This document shows positions 25,954 to 35,277 of a DNA stretch of 64,000 nucleotides, piece by piece (the first letter of the stretch is position 1; each line of letters opens with the position of its first letter). Under the pieces are notes generated by a model. That model had not been told where the DNA came from and did not search any database. It saw only the letters and a list, made by a program, of their open reading frames with translations. The DNA is from Epilithonimonas sp. JDS (GTDB lineage Bacteria > Bacteroidota > Bacteroidia > Flavobacteriales > Weeksellaceae): contig NZ_JAJSAX010000001.1 in the NCBI RefSeq assembly GCF_021261315.1, forward strand, positions 248,001 through 312,000, read 5' to 3'. The translations under genes were made by a program, and so were the position numbers.

Positions 25954-26472
25954 CTAATAATTCTCTTTTTTAATTTCAAAGACGACATTCAATCGTTCTG
26001 GTTCATAAGCATACGCAACATTGACTTCATCCACTTTCTTTGCACCCAGTTTTTCCATTGCTTTTTGCGAGCGGATGTTGTCTTTACCAACGTGAAAATT
26101 GACTTTATCAACGAATTGAAAAATATAATCCAGCATTAATTTTTTGACCTGTGGATTCAGTTTTGAGCCCCAGAATTTCCTTCCGTAGAAAGTATAACCA
26201 ATGAAAATCGAGTTATCATCAGAATTATAATCATAAAACCTTGTGCTTCCGGCAATTTCGCCCGTGTTTGCCTCAATGATTTTGAACGCGCCACCACTTT
26301 CCATCGCACCTTTGAAAAAATTCTCGAAGACTTCCCTTTGGTAGCGGTCTTTGTTCGGATGTTGTTCCCAAACGAGAGGATCCGAAGCCACAGAAAATAA
26401 TTGCTCATAATCAGTTTGATCAAGCGGAACGAGTTTTACATTTTCGTTTTCTAAAGTGGGTTGGATATTCAT
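25954..26472 (-). CDS. GNAT N-acetyltransferase (RimJ/RimL-like)
   Basis: Start at 26472 (MNIQPTLENENVKLVPLDQ); the frame continues upstream only through the heptanucleotide repeat at 26477-26518, which is not coding. 172 residues of the RimJ/RimL acetyltransferase type: FKIIEANTGEIAGSTRFYDY, IGYTFYGRKFWGSKLNPQVK (acetyl-CoA loop) and VGKDNIRSQKAMEKLGAKK. It transfers acetyl from acetyl-CoA to an amine, perhaps a ribosomal protein N-terminus or a small molecule; substrate unknown. Confidence 0.82.
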   Translation of the reverse strand: MNIQPTLENENVKLVPLDQTDYEQLFSVASDPLVWEQHPNKDRYQREVFENFFKGAMESGGAFKIIEANTGEIAGSTRFYDYNSDDNSIFIGYTFYGRKFWGSKLNPQVKKLMLDYIFQFVDKVNFHVGKDNIRSQKAMEKLGAKKVDEVNVAYAYEPERLNVVFEIKKENY

Positions 26473-26476
26473 TTGG

Positions 26477-26518
26477 TTGATAGTTGATAGTTGATAGTTG
26501 ATAGTTGATAGTTGATAG
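26477..26518. repeat. six tandem copies of TTGATAG
   Basis: Perfect heptanucleotide tandem array immediately upstream (4 bp) of the GNAT start codon on the minus strand. Single related words (GGTTGATAGTTG) occur at 23330-23343 and 45069-45080. Confidence 0.9.
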
Positions 26519-26561
26519 TACGAAATTATTAAACCTTGAATAATAAATTTTGAACTTTGAA

Positions 26562-27605
26562 TTAAAAAAGAATTGCTTTTTCCAATTCCAAAAGTTTCTG
26601 TTTTCGCCAGATTCCACCTCCGTAACCTGTCAAAGTTCCATTGGTTCCAATGACTCTGTGGCACGGAATGATGATTGAAATTTTATTAAGGCCATTCGCA
26701 TTGGCAACGGCTCGCACAGCTTTTGGATTGCCAAGAATGTCGGCTTGTTGCTGATAACTTCTCGTCGTTCCGTATGGAATGGTTCTAAGAATTTGCCAAA
26801 CTTTCTTTTGAAACTCTGTTCCAACAGGCGAAAGTGGAACGGTGAAATCCAATCTTTTCCCTTCGAAATATTCGGCCAATTCTGTTTCCAAAGTTTTGAA
26901 ATGCGGATTTTCTCCTTGAATAATATTCGCTTTAAAGTATTTTGAAATTTCCTCCAATTCTCTCGAAAGTGATTTTCGGTCGGAATATTCCAGCAGACAA
27001 ATTCCTTCTTTATTAGCGCACGCGATCATCGTTCCGAGCGGTGTTTCCATTCTTTTGAGGTCAACGATTTTTTCAAGTTTCGAATTTTTTGGTGAAGTTC
27101 CGATGATGGATTTGAAACTTACATTAAAACCACTCAAACTTTCGTAACCATTATCCAGAGCCACATCCAAAACATTCTCACCTTGCTGAAGCTTTTTGAA
27201 AGCCGAGTTAATCTTGAACGTTCTTTGAAATGCGTGGAAAGTCATTCCGTGGTGTTTTAGAAACCAGCGTTTCACCGTTGCAGGCAATAATCCACGACCA
27301 ATCAAATTCACATCTTTGAATTTAAGTTCTGGATTGTCTGACAATTCATTCATCAGCTTCTGAATTTCAATCGGCGTTTCATCTGGATTTTCCAATGGCT
27401 TGCAAACTTTGCAAGGGCGATAACCCTTTAAAATAGCGTCTTTTGTATTATCAAAAAACTCGACGTTCTCCGGTTTTGGTTTTCTAGCAGTACAAGTTGG
27501 GCGACAAAAAATCCCGGTCGTTTTCACGCCCATCCAAAAGACACCTTCGAAGTCGGGATCTTTCTGGAAAGAGGCATTATACATTATTTCGTTACTTAGC
27601 TCCAT
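26562..27605 (-). CDS. ada: bifunctional Ada: alkylated-DNA repair methyltransferase and transcription activator
   Basis: 347 residues. N-terminal zinc domain with the four cysteines GIFCRPTC (34, 38) and PCKVC (65, 68), where Cys34 takes methyl groups from phosphotriesters; AraC-type helix-turn-helix from about 85 to 180 (VLDVALDNGYESLSGF); C-terminal O6-methylguanine methyltransferase with the active Cys315 in IIPCHRVIG and the YGTTRSYQQQA motif. Methylated Ada activates its own regulon. The start could be 27605 or the internal ATG at 27584; the longer form overlaps the upstream gene by 14 bp. Confidence 0.93.
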   Translation of the reverse strand: MELSNEIMYNASFQKDPDFEGVFWMGVKTTGIFCRPTCTARKPKPENVEFFDNTKDAILKGYRPCKVCKPLENPDETPIEIQKLMNELSDNPELKFKDVNLIGRGLLPATVKRWFLKHHGMTFHAFQRTFKINSAFKKLQQGENVLDVALDNGYESLSGFNVSFKSIIGTSPKNSKLEKIVDLKRMETPLGTMIACANKEGICLLEYSDRKSLSRELEEISKYFKANIIQGENPHFKTLETELAEYFEGKRLDFTVPLSPVGTEFQKKVWQILRTIPYGTTRSYQQQADILGNPKAVRAVANANGLNKISIIIPCHRVIGTNGTLTGYGGGIWRKQKLLELEKAILF

Positions 27606-28077
27606 CTTCTACTTTTTTTACCAAACAATTGAAACATCCTGGTTTTGCATTATGGATATGAAGATAATCAATTTTCTCATTGTTGAAGAACTCTTGAATT
27701 TTATCTTTTAAAAAATTGCCTTCAAAAACATCTGCTTTTATCATCATCCCTTTTTTATCATAAGCTCTTAAAGAAAGAAGCCTTTGAGTAAACATTCTGG
27801 GAATTACATTGACCTGATAATCTTCAGAAACTTTATTCTTTCTGATAAAAACGGGACCAGACGATTGATAAGGAGATGTGGCTGAATGATAATTATAGCT
27901 CATCAAAAAAACTTCCTCTCCAATCTCAGCATCTTCCAAAGTTACTCTGCAGGGAAATCCCGGGAATTTATCTACAGTCATTAAGACAATATTCTTCCGT
28001 AAAAGCTCGTCTTTGGAGAGATCATTTAAATGAGCAAATTCCAAATGGCTCAACGCTACAAATTTAAAATTATTCAT
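27592..28077 (-). CDS. DUF1203 domain protein
   Basis: Start chosen at 28077 (MNNFKFVALSHLEFAHL), where DUF1203 proteins begin; a longer frame to 28179 adds 34 residues unlike the family. 161 residues. Family pattern: PGFPCRVTLEDAEIGEEVFLMSYNYH, SPYQSSGPVFIRK and the C-terminal IHNAKPGCFNCLV, with two cysteines. Function unknown. It overlaps the ada start, suggesting one transcript and a possible link to the alkylation response (inference). Confidence 0.75.
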   Translation of the reverse strand: MNNFKFVALSHLEFAHLNDLSKDELLRKNIVLMTVDKFPGFPCRVTLEDAEIGEEVFLMSYNYHSATSPYQSSGPVFIRKNKVSEDYQVNVIPRMFTQRLLSLRAYDKKGMMIKADVFEGNFLKDKIQEFFNNEKIDYLHIHNAKPGCFNCLVKKVEDGAK

Positions 28078-28199
28078 ATCATTTTTCAGCAAATTTACTT
28101 TCAAAAATAAGTTGACCGCAACCGAAAAATGAACAAGCAATTTTTCTCTTTCATATTCCTGAAAAATATTAACTTCCAAAACACAAAAATCACAATTTT

Positions 28200-29789
28200 A
28201 TGGATAAGAAAAAACTTCGGGAATCGATTTTCAGACACTTGGATGGTATTGTGACAGCGCCAGTGATTTCGGCTTTGTCAAAGAGAAATATTCTGGATTT
28301 CATTAATGAAAATCAAACTTTAGAACTTTCCGAGATTAATGAAAAATTCAATTCCAATGAAGGTTATTTGAATGTTGCTCTAAGAGTTTTGGCATCTCAA
28401 GGTTTTCTGGATTATCACTTGGATAATGAAACTGATGTTGTTAAAATATCAGTCAATTCCCAAACTGAAGAAGCATTTTCTTATCAAAAAATCTACTGTG
28501 ATTTGGCAGAATTTCTAGCCGACCCAAACGTCATCAACTCCAAAGAACTGACCGAGGAACTTTGCAAAAAGTGGATTTCAATCTTCGAAAAATACAAATC
28601 TTTTCTGATGGAAAACGAAGATGGAAATTCATTAAAATATCAAATCCAAAAACACATCGAAGGTGCGCTGGTTGGTCCCATCATCATCAAACTCGGAATG
28701 AGCGGAATGTTTCACAAATACTTTATGGAAGCGAGTTTCAGCGCAGAAGAGTTTCATAAAAATCCACATTATTTTGAAATCATTCTCAATTATCTTTCAG
28801 AAATCGGTTGGTTTTCCAAGAAGGGAAATAATTTCCAATTCACGGAAACGGGACTTTTCTTAGCCAGACGCGCAACAGCTTATGGCGTAACGGTTTCTTA
28901 TCTGCCGATGTTCTCAAAATTGGACAATCTGATTTTCGGAAAAGCCTCAGAAATCCGTGAAATTGAAGATGGCGAAGACGAGATCCACGTGAACCGCGAG
29001 ATGAATGTTTGGGGAAGTGGTGGTGCGCATTTGACCTATTTCAAAGTGATTGACGAGTTTATCATTGAGATTTTCAACCGACCAATCGATGAGCAACCAA
29101 AGGGAATTTTGGATATGGGTTGCGGAAACGGCGCCCTTTTGCAACATCTTTATGAAGTCATCGAAAGGCAGACTTTGCGCGGAAAATATTTGGAAGAACA
29201 TCCGTTATTTTTGGTTGGCGCGGATTACAATCCAGCATCGTTGAAAGTAACTCGCGCCAATCTCATCAAAAATGACATTTGGGCAAAAGTGATTTGGGGA
29301 GACATTGGAAATCCGAAACAACTTGCCGAAGATTTGGAATCCGACTACAATATTGAATTGGGAGATTTGCTGAATATCAGAACATTCCTCGACCATAACC
29401 GAATTTGGGAAGATGTTTTTGAAACTGACAGCCAAAGAATCAGCACTTCGACTGGTGCATTTGCGTTCCGAGGAAAACGATTGTCCAATCGTGATGTCGA
29501 AGAAAATCTTTTGAATCATTTGAAAAAATGGACACCTTATGTTGAGAAATTTGGATTGCTTTTGATTGAGCTTCACACACTTTCTCCGGAAATTACGTCA
29601 AAAAATCTTGGTTTAACAGCATCAACTGCTTACGATGCAACGCACGGATTTTCTGACCAATACATTGTAGAAGTAGATGTTTTCCACAGGATTTGCAAGG
29701 AATCTGGTTTGGAACCAGACATTAATCTATTCAAAAAATTTCCGGATTCTGAGTTGGCGACTGTGAGTATCAATCTTTTGACGAAGTAA
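28200..29789 (+). CDS. AprA/PKS-associated-type SAM methyltransferase
   Basis: 529 residues, unusually long. Two N-terminal winged-helix-like halves (about 1-90 and 130-230) precede a class-I methyltransferase domain with motif I GILDMGCGNGALLQHLYEV near 304 and the acidic LVGADYNPASL. The order resembles stand-alone relatives of the AprA-type methyltransferase domains found in polyketide synthases and in natural-product clusters. No PKS gene lies nearby, so the substrate is unknown. It is divergent from the DUF1203 gene, with about 120 bp between their starts. Confidence 0.72.
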   Translation: MDKKKLRESIFRHLDGIVTAPVISALSKRNILDFINENQTLELSEINEKFNSNEGYLNVALRVLASQGFLDYHLDNETDVVKISVNSQTEEAFSYQKIYCDLAEFLADPNVINSKELTEELCKKWISIFEKYKSFLMENEDGNSLKYQIQKHIEGALVGPIIIKLGMSGMFHKYFMEASFSAEEFHKNPHYFEIILNYLSEIGWFSKKGNNFQFTETGLFLARRATAYGVTVSYLPMFSKLDNLIFGKASEIREIEDGEDEIHVNREMNVWGSGGAHLTYFKVIDEFIIEIFNRPIDEQPKGILDMGCGNGALLQHLYEVIERQTLRGKYLEEHPLFLVGADYNPASLKVTRANLIKNDIWAKVIWGDIGNPKQLAEDLESDYNIELGDLLNIRTFLDHNRIWEDVFETDSQRISTSTGAFAFRGKRLSNRDVEENLLNHLKKWTPYVEKFGLLLIELHTLSPEITSKNLGLTASTAYDATHGFSDQYIVEVDVFHRICKESGLEPDINLFKKFPDSELATVSINLLTK

Positions 29790-29856
29790 AACTATGATTT
29801 TCGTAATTAGTGGGAAAAGATTAATTCTTATCTTCAATAATTATAAATACTAAAAA

Positions 29857-30648
29857 ATGAAAAAAATCCTGTCTTCATTTGCATTAATAACCTGCTCTCT
29901 TTACGCCTTTGGCCAAGTGGGTGACCCTTTAGGTTTTACAGAAAATAAAATCGATGGCGGAACAGTTTATAAAAAATACAAAGACAGCGAACTGGACAGC
30001 ATTGTTGTAGGGATGGCCGCCGTAAATTACGGTAATGCTTTGATGATTTCCAAAACAAAGGACGAAATCCGAATTATCAATGCTGCAGATGAAAATTCGG
30101 TGATCAAAATCCAGTTAAAGAACAAAAAACAAGTCCGAACTTTCTTCTACAAAGACAAACCTGCGATCATTGTAGAAAATATTGATTTTGACCTTGACCA
30201 TTTACCCAAAAAAACACAGATAGCACGTTCAATTTCAAATGGAATCATCACTAGTAATATGTTGACCACCAATTATCAACTGTTTGGTAATGACAATCCC
30301 GATAAGACCTTCAAGGTTTTTTACAGATTGGATGTTCAAAGCGATCTGGCTGATCTGGATGCGATTTTCGAAAATATCAGCGATTTTTTCAGTCAGGAAG
30401 ATGCATTGCTGAGACTTTTCTATGGAAACTATGCAGACAAATTCGAGCCGAAGGCTTTAGCTTATTTGGAAACAGACATTTCCGGAAAAATACAGAATGG
30501 AATCTATTTCGATTTTAAGAATAAAGACATCAGTGCCAAAAACGCATATTCTATCTATAAGGACGGAAAAATCACCAAATCTGACAAAACTAACCTAGAA
30601 GATTTCCAGTCTATTTTCATTAAATATCGGGAGGAAACAATGGAATAA
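29857..30648 (+). CDS. secreted hypothetical protein
   Basis: 263 residues. Signal peptide about 1-19 (MKKILSSFALITCSLYAFG). The mature protein is polar with alternating strands and no recognised domain. Downstream of the methyltransferase by 67 bp and upstream of another secreted protein gene. Confidence 0.65.
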   Translation: MKKILSSFALITCSLYAFGQVGDPLGFTENKIDGGTVYKKYKDSELDSIVVGMAAVNYGNALMISKTKDEIRIINAADENSVIKIQLKNKKQVRTFFYKDKPAIIVENIDFDLDHLPKKTQIARSISNGIITSNMLTTNYQLFGNDNPDKTFKVFYRLDVQSDLADLDAIFENISDFFSQEDALLRLFYGNYADKFEPKALAYLETDISGKIQNGIYFDFKNKDISAKNAYSIYKDGKITKSDKTNLEDFQSIFIKYREETME

Positions 30649-30657
30649 TAATTAATA

Positions 30658-30685
30658 TTTGGGAACTAAAATTTCACTAAATTTG
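30658..30685 (+). promoter_or_regulatory. candidate Bacteroidota-type promoter
   Basis: TTTG at 30658-30661 and TAAATTTG at 30678-30685 (exact TAnnTTTG), with 16 bp between. It fits the -33/-7 arrangement at the short end of spacing and lies 29 bp upstream of the TTG start at 30715. Confidence 0.5.
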
Positions 30686-30714
30686 AAATTAATAACCTAT
30701 GAAAACTAAGCACC

Positions 30715-31569
30715 TTGAAAAAAATCTATTTCCTTTTATGTTCTATTCTTTTCATTAATTCTGTTAGTGCTCAAGAAGTCATTCCTTTTAGAATTACAAA
30801 GTACAATAACATTATTGTAAAAACGCTGGTCAATGACAAAGATTCTTTGGATCTGATGTTTCAAATTGCGATGGAAGACGCTTCTATTTCGCCTGAGAGA
30901 ATGCGACCTGCGAAGAGTTTAAATTTTGACAAAAATGGCACCAGTGAGAACAATTCTGTGAAAATCGGAAAGAGAGAATTTAAAAACATACGCTTTTTTG
31001 ATAATGAGTTGACCGGTCAGGAAGCAGACGGAAAAATCGGAATCGGAATCTTCAAAGGGAAAACTTATAAAATCGATTATGATAAAAACCAATTTGTCCT
31101 CTATGATCAATTGCCTGATGTAAATGATTACAAGCAGGTTTCTTTCACTTACAATAAGCAAGGTCAGATTTTTTTGGCTTGTGAAAATTTGATTAATAAT
31201 GAAACTTACGAAACCAATTTTCTTTTACAATCCGGTTATCCCGGAGGTTTGCTTTACAGTAATCAATTTGCAGATTCAAAAAAACTGAATGAAAATCTGA
31301 AAGTCACAGGTGAAAAAACTTTGAAAAATTCTCAAGGAAAAAGCGTTACAACTAAGCAAGGAATTTTGCCTTCATTGACGCTTATTGATGATATTATTTT
31401 GAAAAATGTATCCGCCGGATTTTTTACCGGAGACATTAAAAATCAGACAACCAGTTATTTCGGAGCAGATTTGATTAAGAGGTTTAACTGGATCTTTGAT
31501 GCGGAAACGCAGATCATCTATATCAAACCCAGCAAATATTTCAACGAACCATATTTTAAAATGAATTAA
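30715..31569 (+). CDS. secreted protein with degenerate retropepsin-like fold
   Basis: 284 residues from a TTG start: an in-frame stop (30700-30702) lies just upstream, no in-frame ATG is available, and the codons from TTG encode a signal peptide (KKIYFLLCSILFINSVSAQ). An ATG at 30699 is in another frame. The mature part looks like two aspartyl-protease-like lobes: VKTLVNDKDSLDLMF where the catalytic D-T/S-G would be, then DGKIGIGIFKGKTYKIDYDKN, and the second lobe TNFLLQSGYPGGLLYS. The D-T-G motifs are absent, so it is probably an inactive relative. Confidence 0.6.
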   Translation: MKKIYFLLCSILFINSVSAQEVIPFRITKYNNIIVKTLVNDKDSLDLMFQIAMEDASISPERMRPAKSLNFDKNGTSENNSVKIGKREFKNIRFFDNELTGQEADGKIGIGIFKGKTYKIDYDKNQFVLYDQLPDVNDYKQVSFTYNKQGQIFLACENLINNETYETNFLLQSGYPGGLLYSNQFADSKKLNENLKVTGEKTLKNSQGKSVTTKQGILPSLTLIDDIILKNVSAGFFTGDIKNQTTSYFGADLIKRFNWIFDAETQIIYIKPSKYFNEPYFKMN

Positions 31570-31574
31570 AAATA

Positions 31575-31612
31575 AATCCCTCAAAACTATGAATTTATGA
31601 GGGATTATGATT
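31575..31612. terminator. terminator between convergent genes
   Basis: AATCCCTCA / TGAGGGATT, a 9-bp stem with 14-base loop, followed by T-rich sequence on both strands; lies between the convergent secreted-protein and lipoprotein genes. Confidence 0.6.
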
Positions 31613-31915
31613 TTATTTAATGCTTTTGACTCGTATCATTCCTTTGTTTTCGTGGTACATCATACACATTATTTTGCCGTCCCTTTCTGCGCATTCTTTT
31701 GTGTAATCGTAAACTACTGATACTTTTCCGCCGTCTTTTTTCGCTGCCAAAATATCTGCGTTACAGACCAAGTAATCCTCGTTTTCTGCGACTCTGACGT
31801 AAGTTCCCGTACAATCTCTCACAATGGTTCCCGTTTGCAATCTGTCGTGAACGGACTTGCAGGAAAAAATTGATAATGCCGAAATGGCTAAAATTAAAAT
31901 GTTTGTTGCTTTCAT
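31613..31915 (-). CDS. small lipoprotein
   Basis: 100 residues; signal MKATNILILAISALSIFSC with lipidation Cys19. The mature 81 residues contain four further cysteines (Cys35, Cys52, Cys75 and Cys84), which might form disulphides in the periplasm or outside. The C-terminal half KDGGKVSVVYDYTKECAERDGKI is not assigned to a family. Monocistronic. Confidence 0.65.
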   Translation of the reverse strand: MKATNILILAISALSIFSCKSVHDRLQTGTIVRDCTGTYVRVAENEDYLVCNADILAAKKDGGKVSVVYDYTKECAERDGKIMCMMYHENKGMIRVKSIK

Positions 31916-31956
31916 TTTTTGATGATTTATTTGAATTAAAGATAAGCATTAAAACA

Positions 31957-31988
31957 AAAAACGCACCTTAAAAATTAAGATGCGTTTA
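31957..31988 (-). terminator. terminator of carB
   Basis: AAACGCA(c)CTTAA / TTAAG(a)TGCGTTT hairpin with one internal mismatch; followed by U-rich sequence on the minus strand. It lies 22-53 bp after the carB stop. Confidence 0.65.
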
Positions 31989-32009
31989 TAAATTTATTTC
32001 ATTTGGAAA

Positions 32010-35000
32010 TTACATCGCTTCCATTTTAAAAGTCATACTCTCAATCACCTTCAAAATCGCTTCAACCGTATCCATTGACGTTAAACAAGGAACACCATTT
32101 TCAACTGACATTCTTCTGATTTGGAAACCGTCTCTTTCGGCTTGTTTTCCTTTGGTGGTCGTATTCACAACGTATTGGACTTTTCCTTTTTGAATCAAAT
32201 CAATCAAATTGACATCTTCCTCTCCAATCTTGTAACCGATTTTTGTCTGAATTCCTTTTTCCTCGAAATACTTCGCCGTTCCTTCCGTAGCCCAGATTCT
32301 GAAACCAATCGTATGAAATCTTCTTGCAATTTCAGACGCTTCTTCTTTGTCCTGGTCAGCCACTGTGAACAAGATGGAACCGTGCGTCGGAACTTTTCTT
32401 CCCGCACCGATTAATCCTTTGTACAAGGCTTTTTCGAAGGTTGAATCTTTGCCCATTACTTCTCCAGTAGATTTCATTTCTGGTCCGAGAGAAATATCCA
32501 CTTTCGTCAATTTGCTGAAAGAGAAAACCGGAACTTTTACGAAAATGCCTTCTTTGTTCGGAATCAATCCTGAGGTGTAACCAAGGTCTTTCAGCTTTGC
32601 TCCCAAAATTGCTTTCGTTGCGAGATTCGCCATTGGAACATCCGTTATTTTTGATAAGAAAGGAACGGTTCTGGACGAACGCGGATTCACTTCGATAACA
32701 AAAACCTCACCTTTGGAAATCACGTATTGGATGTTCATTAATCCAATCACATTCAAGCCTTTAGCTAATCTTATCGTGTAATCTTCTAATGTTTTGATTT
32801 GAGTTTCCGTCAAATGTTGTGGCGGATAAACCGCGATTGAATCTCCGGAATGGACACCAGCTCTTTCGATGTGTTCCATAATTCCTGGAATGACAACTGT
32901 TTCGCCGTCACAAATCGCATCCACTTCTACTTCTTGGCCCGTCAAATATCGGTCAATCAAAACCGGTTGGTCGGGACTGGCTTCCACCGCATTTTCCATA
33001 TAATGCGAAAGTTCCTTTTCAGTATAAACGATTTCCATCGCACGTCCACCCAAAACATAACTTGGACGCACCAAAACCGGATAACCAATTTCGTTGGCAA
33101 TCACAATCGCTTCTTCTTTTGAAGTCGAAGTTTTCCCCAATGGTTGAGGGATTCCTAATTCCTGAAGTGCTTTCTCGAATTTATCTCTGTTCTCCGCTCT
33201 GTCTAAATCTTCCAATGAAGTTCCCAAGATTTGAACGCCGTGAGCCGATAATTTATCTGCTAAATTAATAGCGGTTTGTCCGCCAAACTGAACCACAACA
33301 CCTTTTGGTTTCTCGAGTTCGATGATGTTCATCACGTCTTCTTCCGCCAAAGGTTCGAAGTATAATTTGTCTGCAATCGAGAAGTCTGTGGAAACAGTCT
33401 CCGGATTATTATTAATGATAATCGCCTCGTAACCCATCTGCTGAATCGCCCAAACCGAATGAACCGTTGCGTAATCAAACTCAACACCTTGCCCGATTCT
33501 GATTGGACCAGAACCTAGAACGATAATTTTTTCCTTGTCAGAAACCACGCTTTCATTTTCCTCTTCGTAAGTTCCGTAGAAATATGGCGTTTCAGATTCA
33601 AATTCTGCGGCGCACGTATCCACCATTTTGTAAACTGGCATCACACCGTTTTCTTTTCTGAAATTAAAAACTTCACGTTGCGTCGTTTCCCAAAGATGAG
33701 CGATATTAAGGTCAGCAAAACCTAATTTCTTGGCTTCGATAAGCGTTTCCTTCTCAAACTTGTTATCTGCAATTGTTTTTTCGAAATCAATTAATTTTTT
33801 GATTTTCCAGATGAAGAATTTATCGATTTTGCTCCATTCAACAATCTGTTCCCAATCATAACCTCTTCTCAAAGCATCGCCGATGATGAACAATCTCTCG
33901 TCATCACAAACGCGGATTCTTCTCTCGATTTCCTCGTCGGTAAGTGCTAAAGCCTGTTTTGTTTTTAAACCCAAATGGCGAAGTCCGGTTTCCAAAGAAC
34001 GGATGGCTTTGTGCAAAGACTCCTCGAAATTTCTTCCGATGGCCATTACTTCGCCTGTTGCTTTCATTTGCGTCGACAATCTTCTGTCAGCCGTTTCAAA
34101 CTTATCGAAAGGGAATCTTGGAAACTTGGTCACCACATAATCCAAAGCTGGCTCGAAACAGGCGTAAGACGTTCCGGTTACAGGATTTTTGATTTCGTCC
34201 AATGTCAATCCAACAGCAATTTTCGCAGCAATTTTCGCAATCGGATAACCAGTTGCCTTACTCGCCAAAGCCGATGAACGCGAAACTCTTGGATTTACTT
34301 CGATGATATAATATTGGTAAGAATGCGGGTCGAGAGCGAGCTGAACATTACAACCACCTTCGATTCCCAATGCTCGGATGATTTTGAGTGATGCATTTCT
34401 CAGCATCTGATATTCTCTGTCAGAAAGTGTCTGCGAAGGCGCAACAACGATGGAATCTCCTGTGTGAACACCAACCGGGTCGATGTTTTCCATATTACAA
34501 ACCACGATGGCGTTGTCGTTTTTGTCACGCATCACTTCGTATTCGATTTCTTTGAAACCTGCGATGGATTTCTCTATCAGACATTGCGTTACTGGAGAAT
34601 ATTTCAATCCCAATTCAGCAATTTCACGGAGCTCGGGTTCGGTTGCGGCAATTCCACCGCCTGTTCCACCCATTGTAAAAGCGGGACGAACAATTACCGG
34701 ATAACCGATTCTATTAGCAAAATCAATTGCGCCTTCAACAGTTGTTACGATGTCGGAATTAGGAACCGGCTCATTCAATTCGTGCATTAATTCGCGGAAA
34801 AGGTCTCTGTCCTCGGCTTGGTTGATGGCGTCTAATTTGGTTCCTAGAACTTCCACCTTACATTCTTCCAAGATTCCGGATTTCTGTAATTCAACCGCCA
34901 TATTAAGTCCGGTTTGTCCACCTAAAGTTGGCAACAAGGCATCCGGACGTTCTTTTCTGATGATTCTGGAAACAAATTCCAGAGAAATCGGTTCGATATA

Positions 35001-35189
35001 AACTTTGTCGGCAATCTCCTTGTCCGTCATTATTGTCGCCGGATTGGAATTGATAAGAATCACGCTGTAACCTTCCTCTCTCAAGGAAAGACAAGCTTGT
35101 GTCCCCGAATAATCAAATTCCGCCGCCTGGCCAATGATGATGGGACCTGATCCGATTACTAAAATTGTTTTTATGTCTGTTCTTTTCAT
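32010..35189 (-). CDS. carB: carbamoyl-phosphate synthase large subunit
   Basis: 1059 residues, full length. Two homologous ATP-grasp synthase halves: the first starts [27 protein letters not shown], the second [22 protein letters not shown] near residue 555; the C-terminal MGS-like allosteric domain starts near 930. It makes carbamoyl phosphate from bicarbonate, ammonia (from CarA) and two ATP, serving both pyrimidine (pyrB) and arginine (argF-like) synthesis, genes for which are all in this window. The methyltransferase gene upstream separates it from carA. Confidence 0.97.
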   Translation of the reverse strand: MKRTDIKTILVIGSGPIIIGQAAEFDYSGTQACLSLREEGYSVILINSNPATIMTDKEIADKVYIEPISLEFVSRIIRKERPDALLPTLGGQTGLNMAVELQKSGILEECKVEVLGTKLDAINQAEDRDLFRELMHELNEPVPNSDIVTTVEGAIDFANRIGYPVIVRPAFTMGGTGGGIAATEPELREIAELGLKYSPVTQCLIEKSIAGFKEIEYEVMRDKNDNAIVVCNMENIDPVGVHTGDSIVVAPSQTLSDREYQMLRNASLKIIRALGIEGGCNVQLALDPHSYQYYIIEVNPRVSRSSALASKATGYPIAKIAAKIAVGLTLDEIKNPVTGTSYACFEPALDYVVTKFPRFPFDKFETADRRLSTQMKATGEVMAIGRNFEESLHKAIRSLETGLRHLGLKTKQALALTDEEIERRIRVCDDERLFIIGDALRRGYDWEQIVEWSKIDKFFIWKIKKLIDFEKTIADNKFEKETLIEAKKLGFADLNIAHLWETTQREVFNFRKENGVMPVYKMVDTCAAEFESETPYFYGTYEEENESVVSDKEKIIVLGSGPIRIGQGVEFDYATVHSVWAIQQMGYEAIIINNNPETVSTDFSIADKLYFEPLAEEDVMNIIELEKPKGVVVQFGGQTAINLADKLSAHGVQILGTSLEDLDRAENRDKFEKALQELGIPQPLGKTSTSKEEAIVIANEIGYPVLVRPSYVLGGRAMEIVYTEKELSHYMENAVEASPDQPVLIDRYLTGQEVEVDAICDGETVVIPGIMEHIERAGVHSGDSIAVYPPQHLTETQIKTLEDYTIRLAKGLNVIGLMNIQYVISKGEVFVIEVNPRSSRTVPFLSKITDVPMANLATKAILGAKLKDLGYTSGLIPNKEGIFVKVPVFSFSKLTKVDISLGPEMKSTGEVMGKDSTFEKALYKGLIGAGRKVPTHGSILFTVADQDKEEASEIARRFHTIGFRIWATEGTAKYFEEKGIQTKIGYKIGEEDVNLIDLIQKGKVQYVVNTTTKGKQAERDGFQIRRMSVENGVPCLTSMDTVEAILKVIESMTFKMEAM

Positions 35190-35229
35190 TTTCTTTTACT
35201 CTTGACTTATTATTAGAATTTTAACTTTT

Positions 35230-35277
35230 AGGCTGGAATGAATTCCAACCTTGGAAAATTGTTCGTTCCTACGGAAC
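35230..35277 (-). repeat. two-hairpin intergenic repeat, copy 2
   Basis: On the minus strand: GTTCC-GTA-GGAAC (35277-35265), a spacer with CAATTTTC, then GGTTGGAAT-TC-ATTCCAGCC (35250-35231), then A-rich. The layout equals that of copy 1 at 8915-8966 although the stem bases differ. It overlaps the last codons and stop of the methyltransferase gene. Confidence 0.65.

Noticed and set aside
26477-26518. CRISPR array
   Set aside because: The repeats are seven bases in direct tandem without spacers. No other direct-repeat/spacer array and no cas genes were seen.
30699-30714. ATG at 30699 as start of the secreted protein gene
   Set aside because: It is in a different frame from the signal peptide; TTG at 30715 is the only start compatible with the frame.
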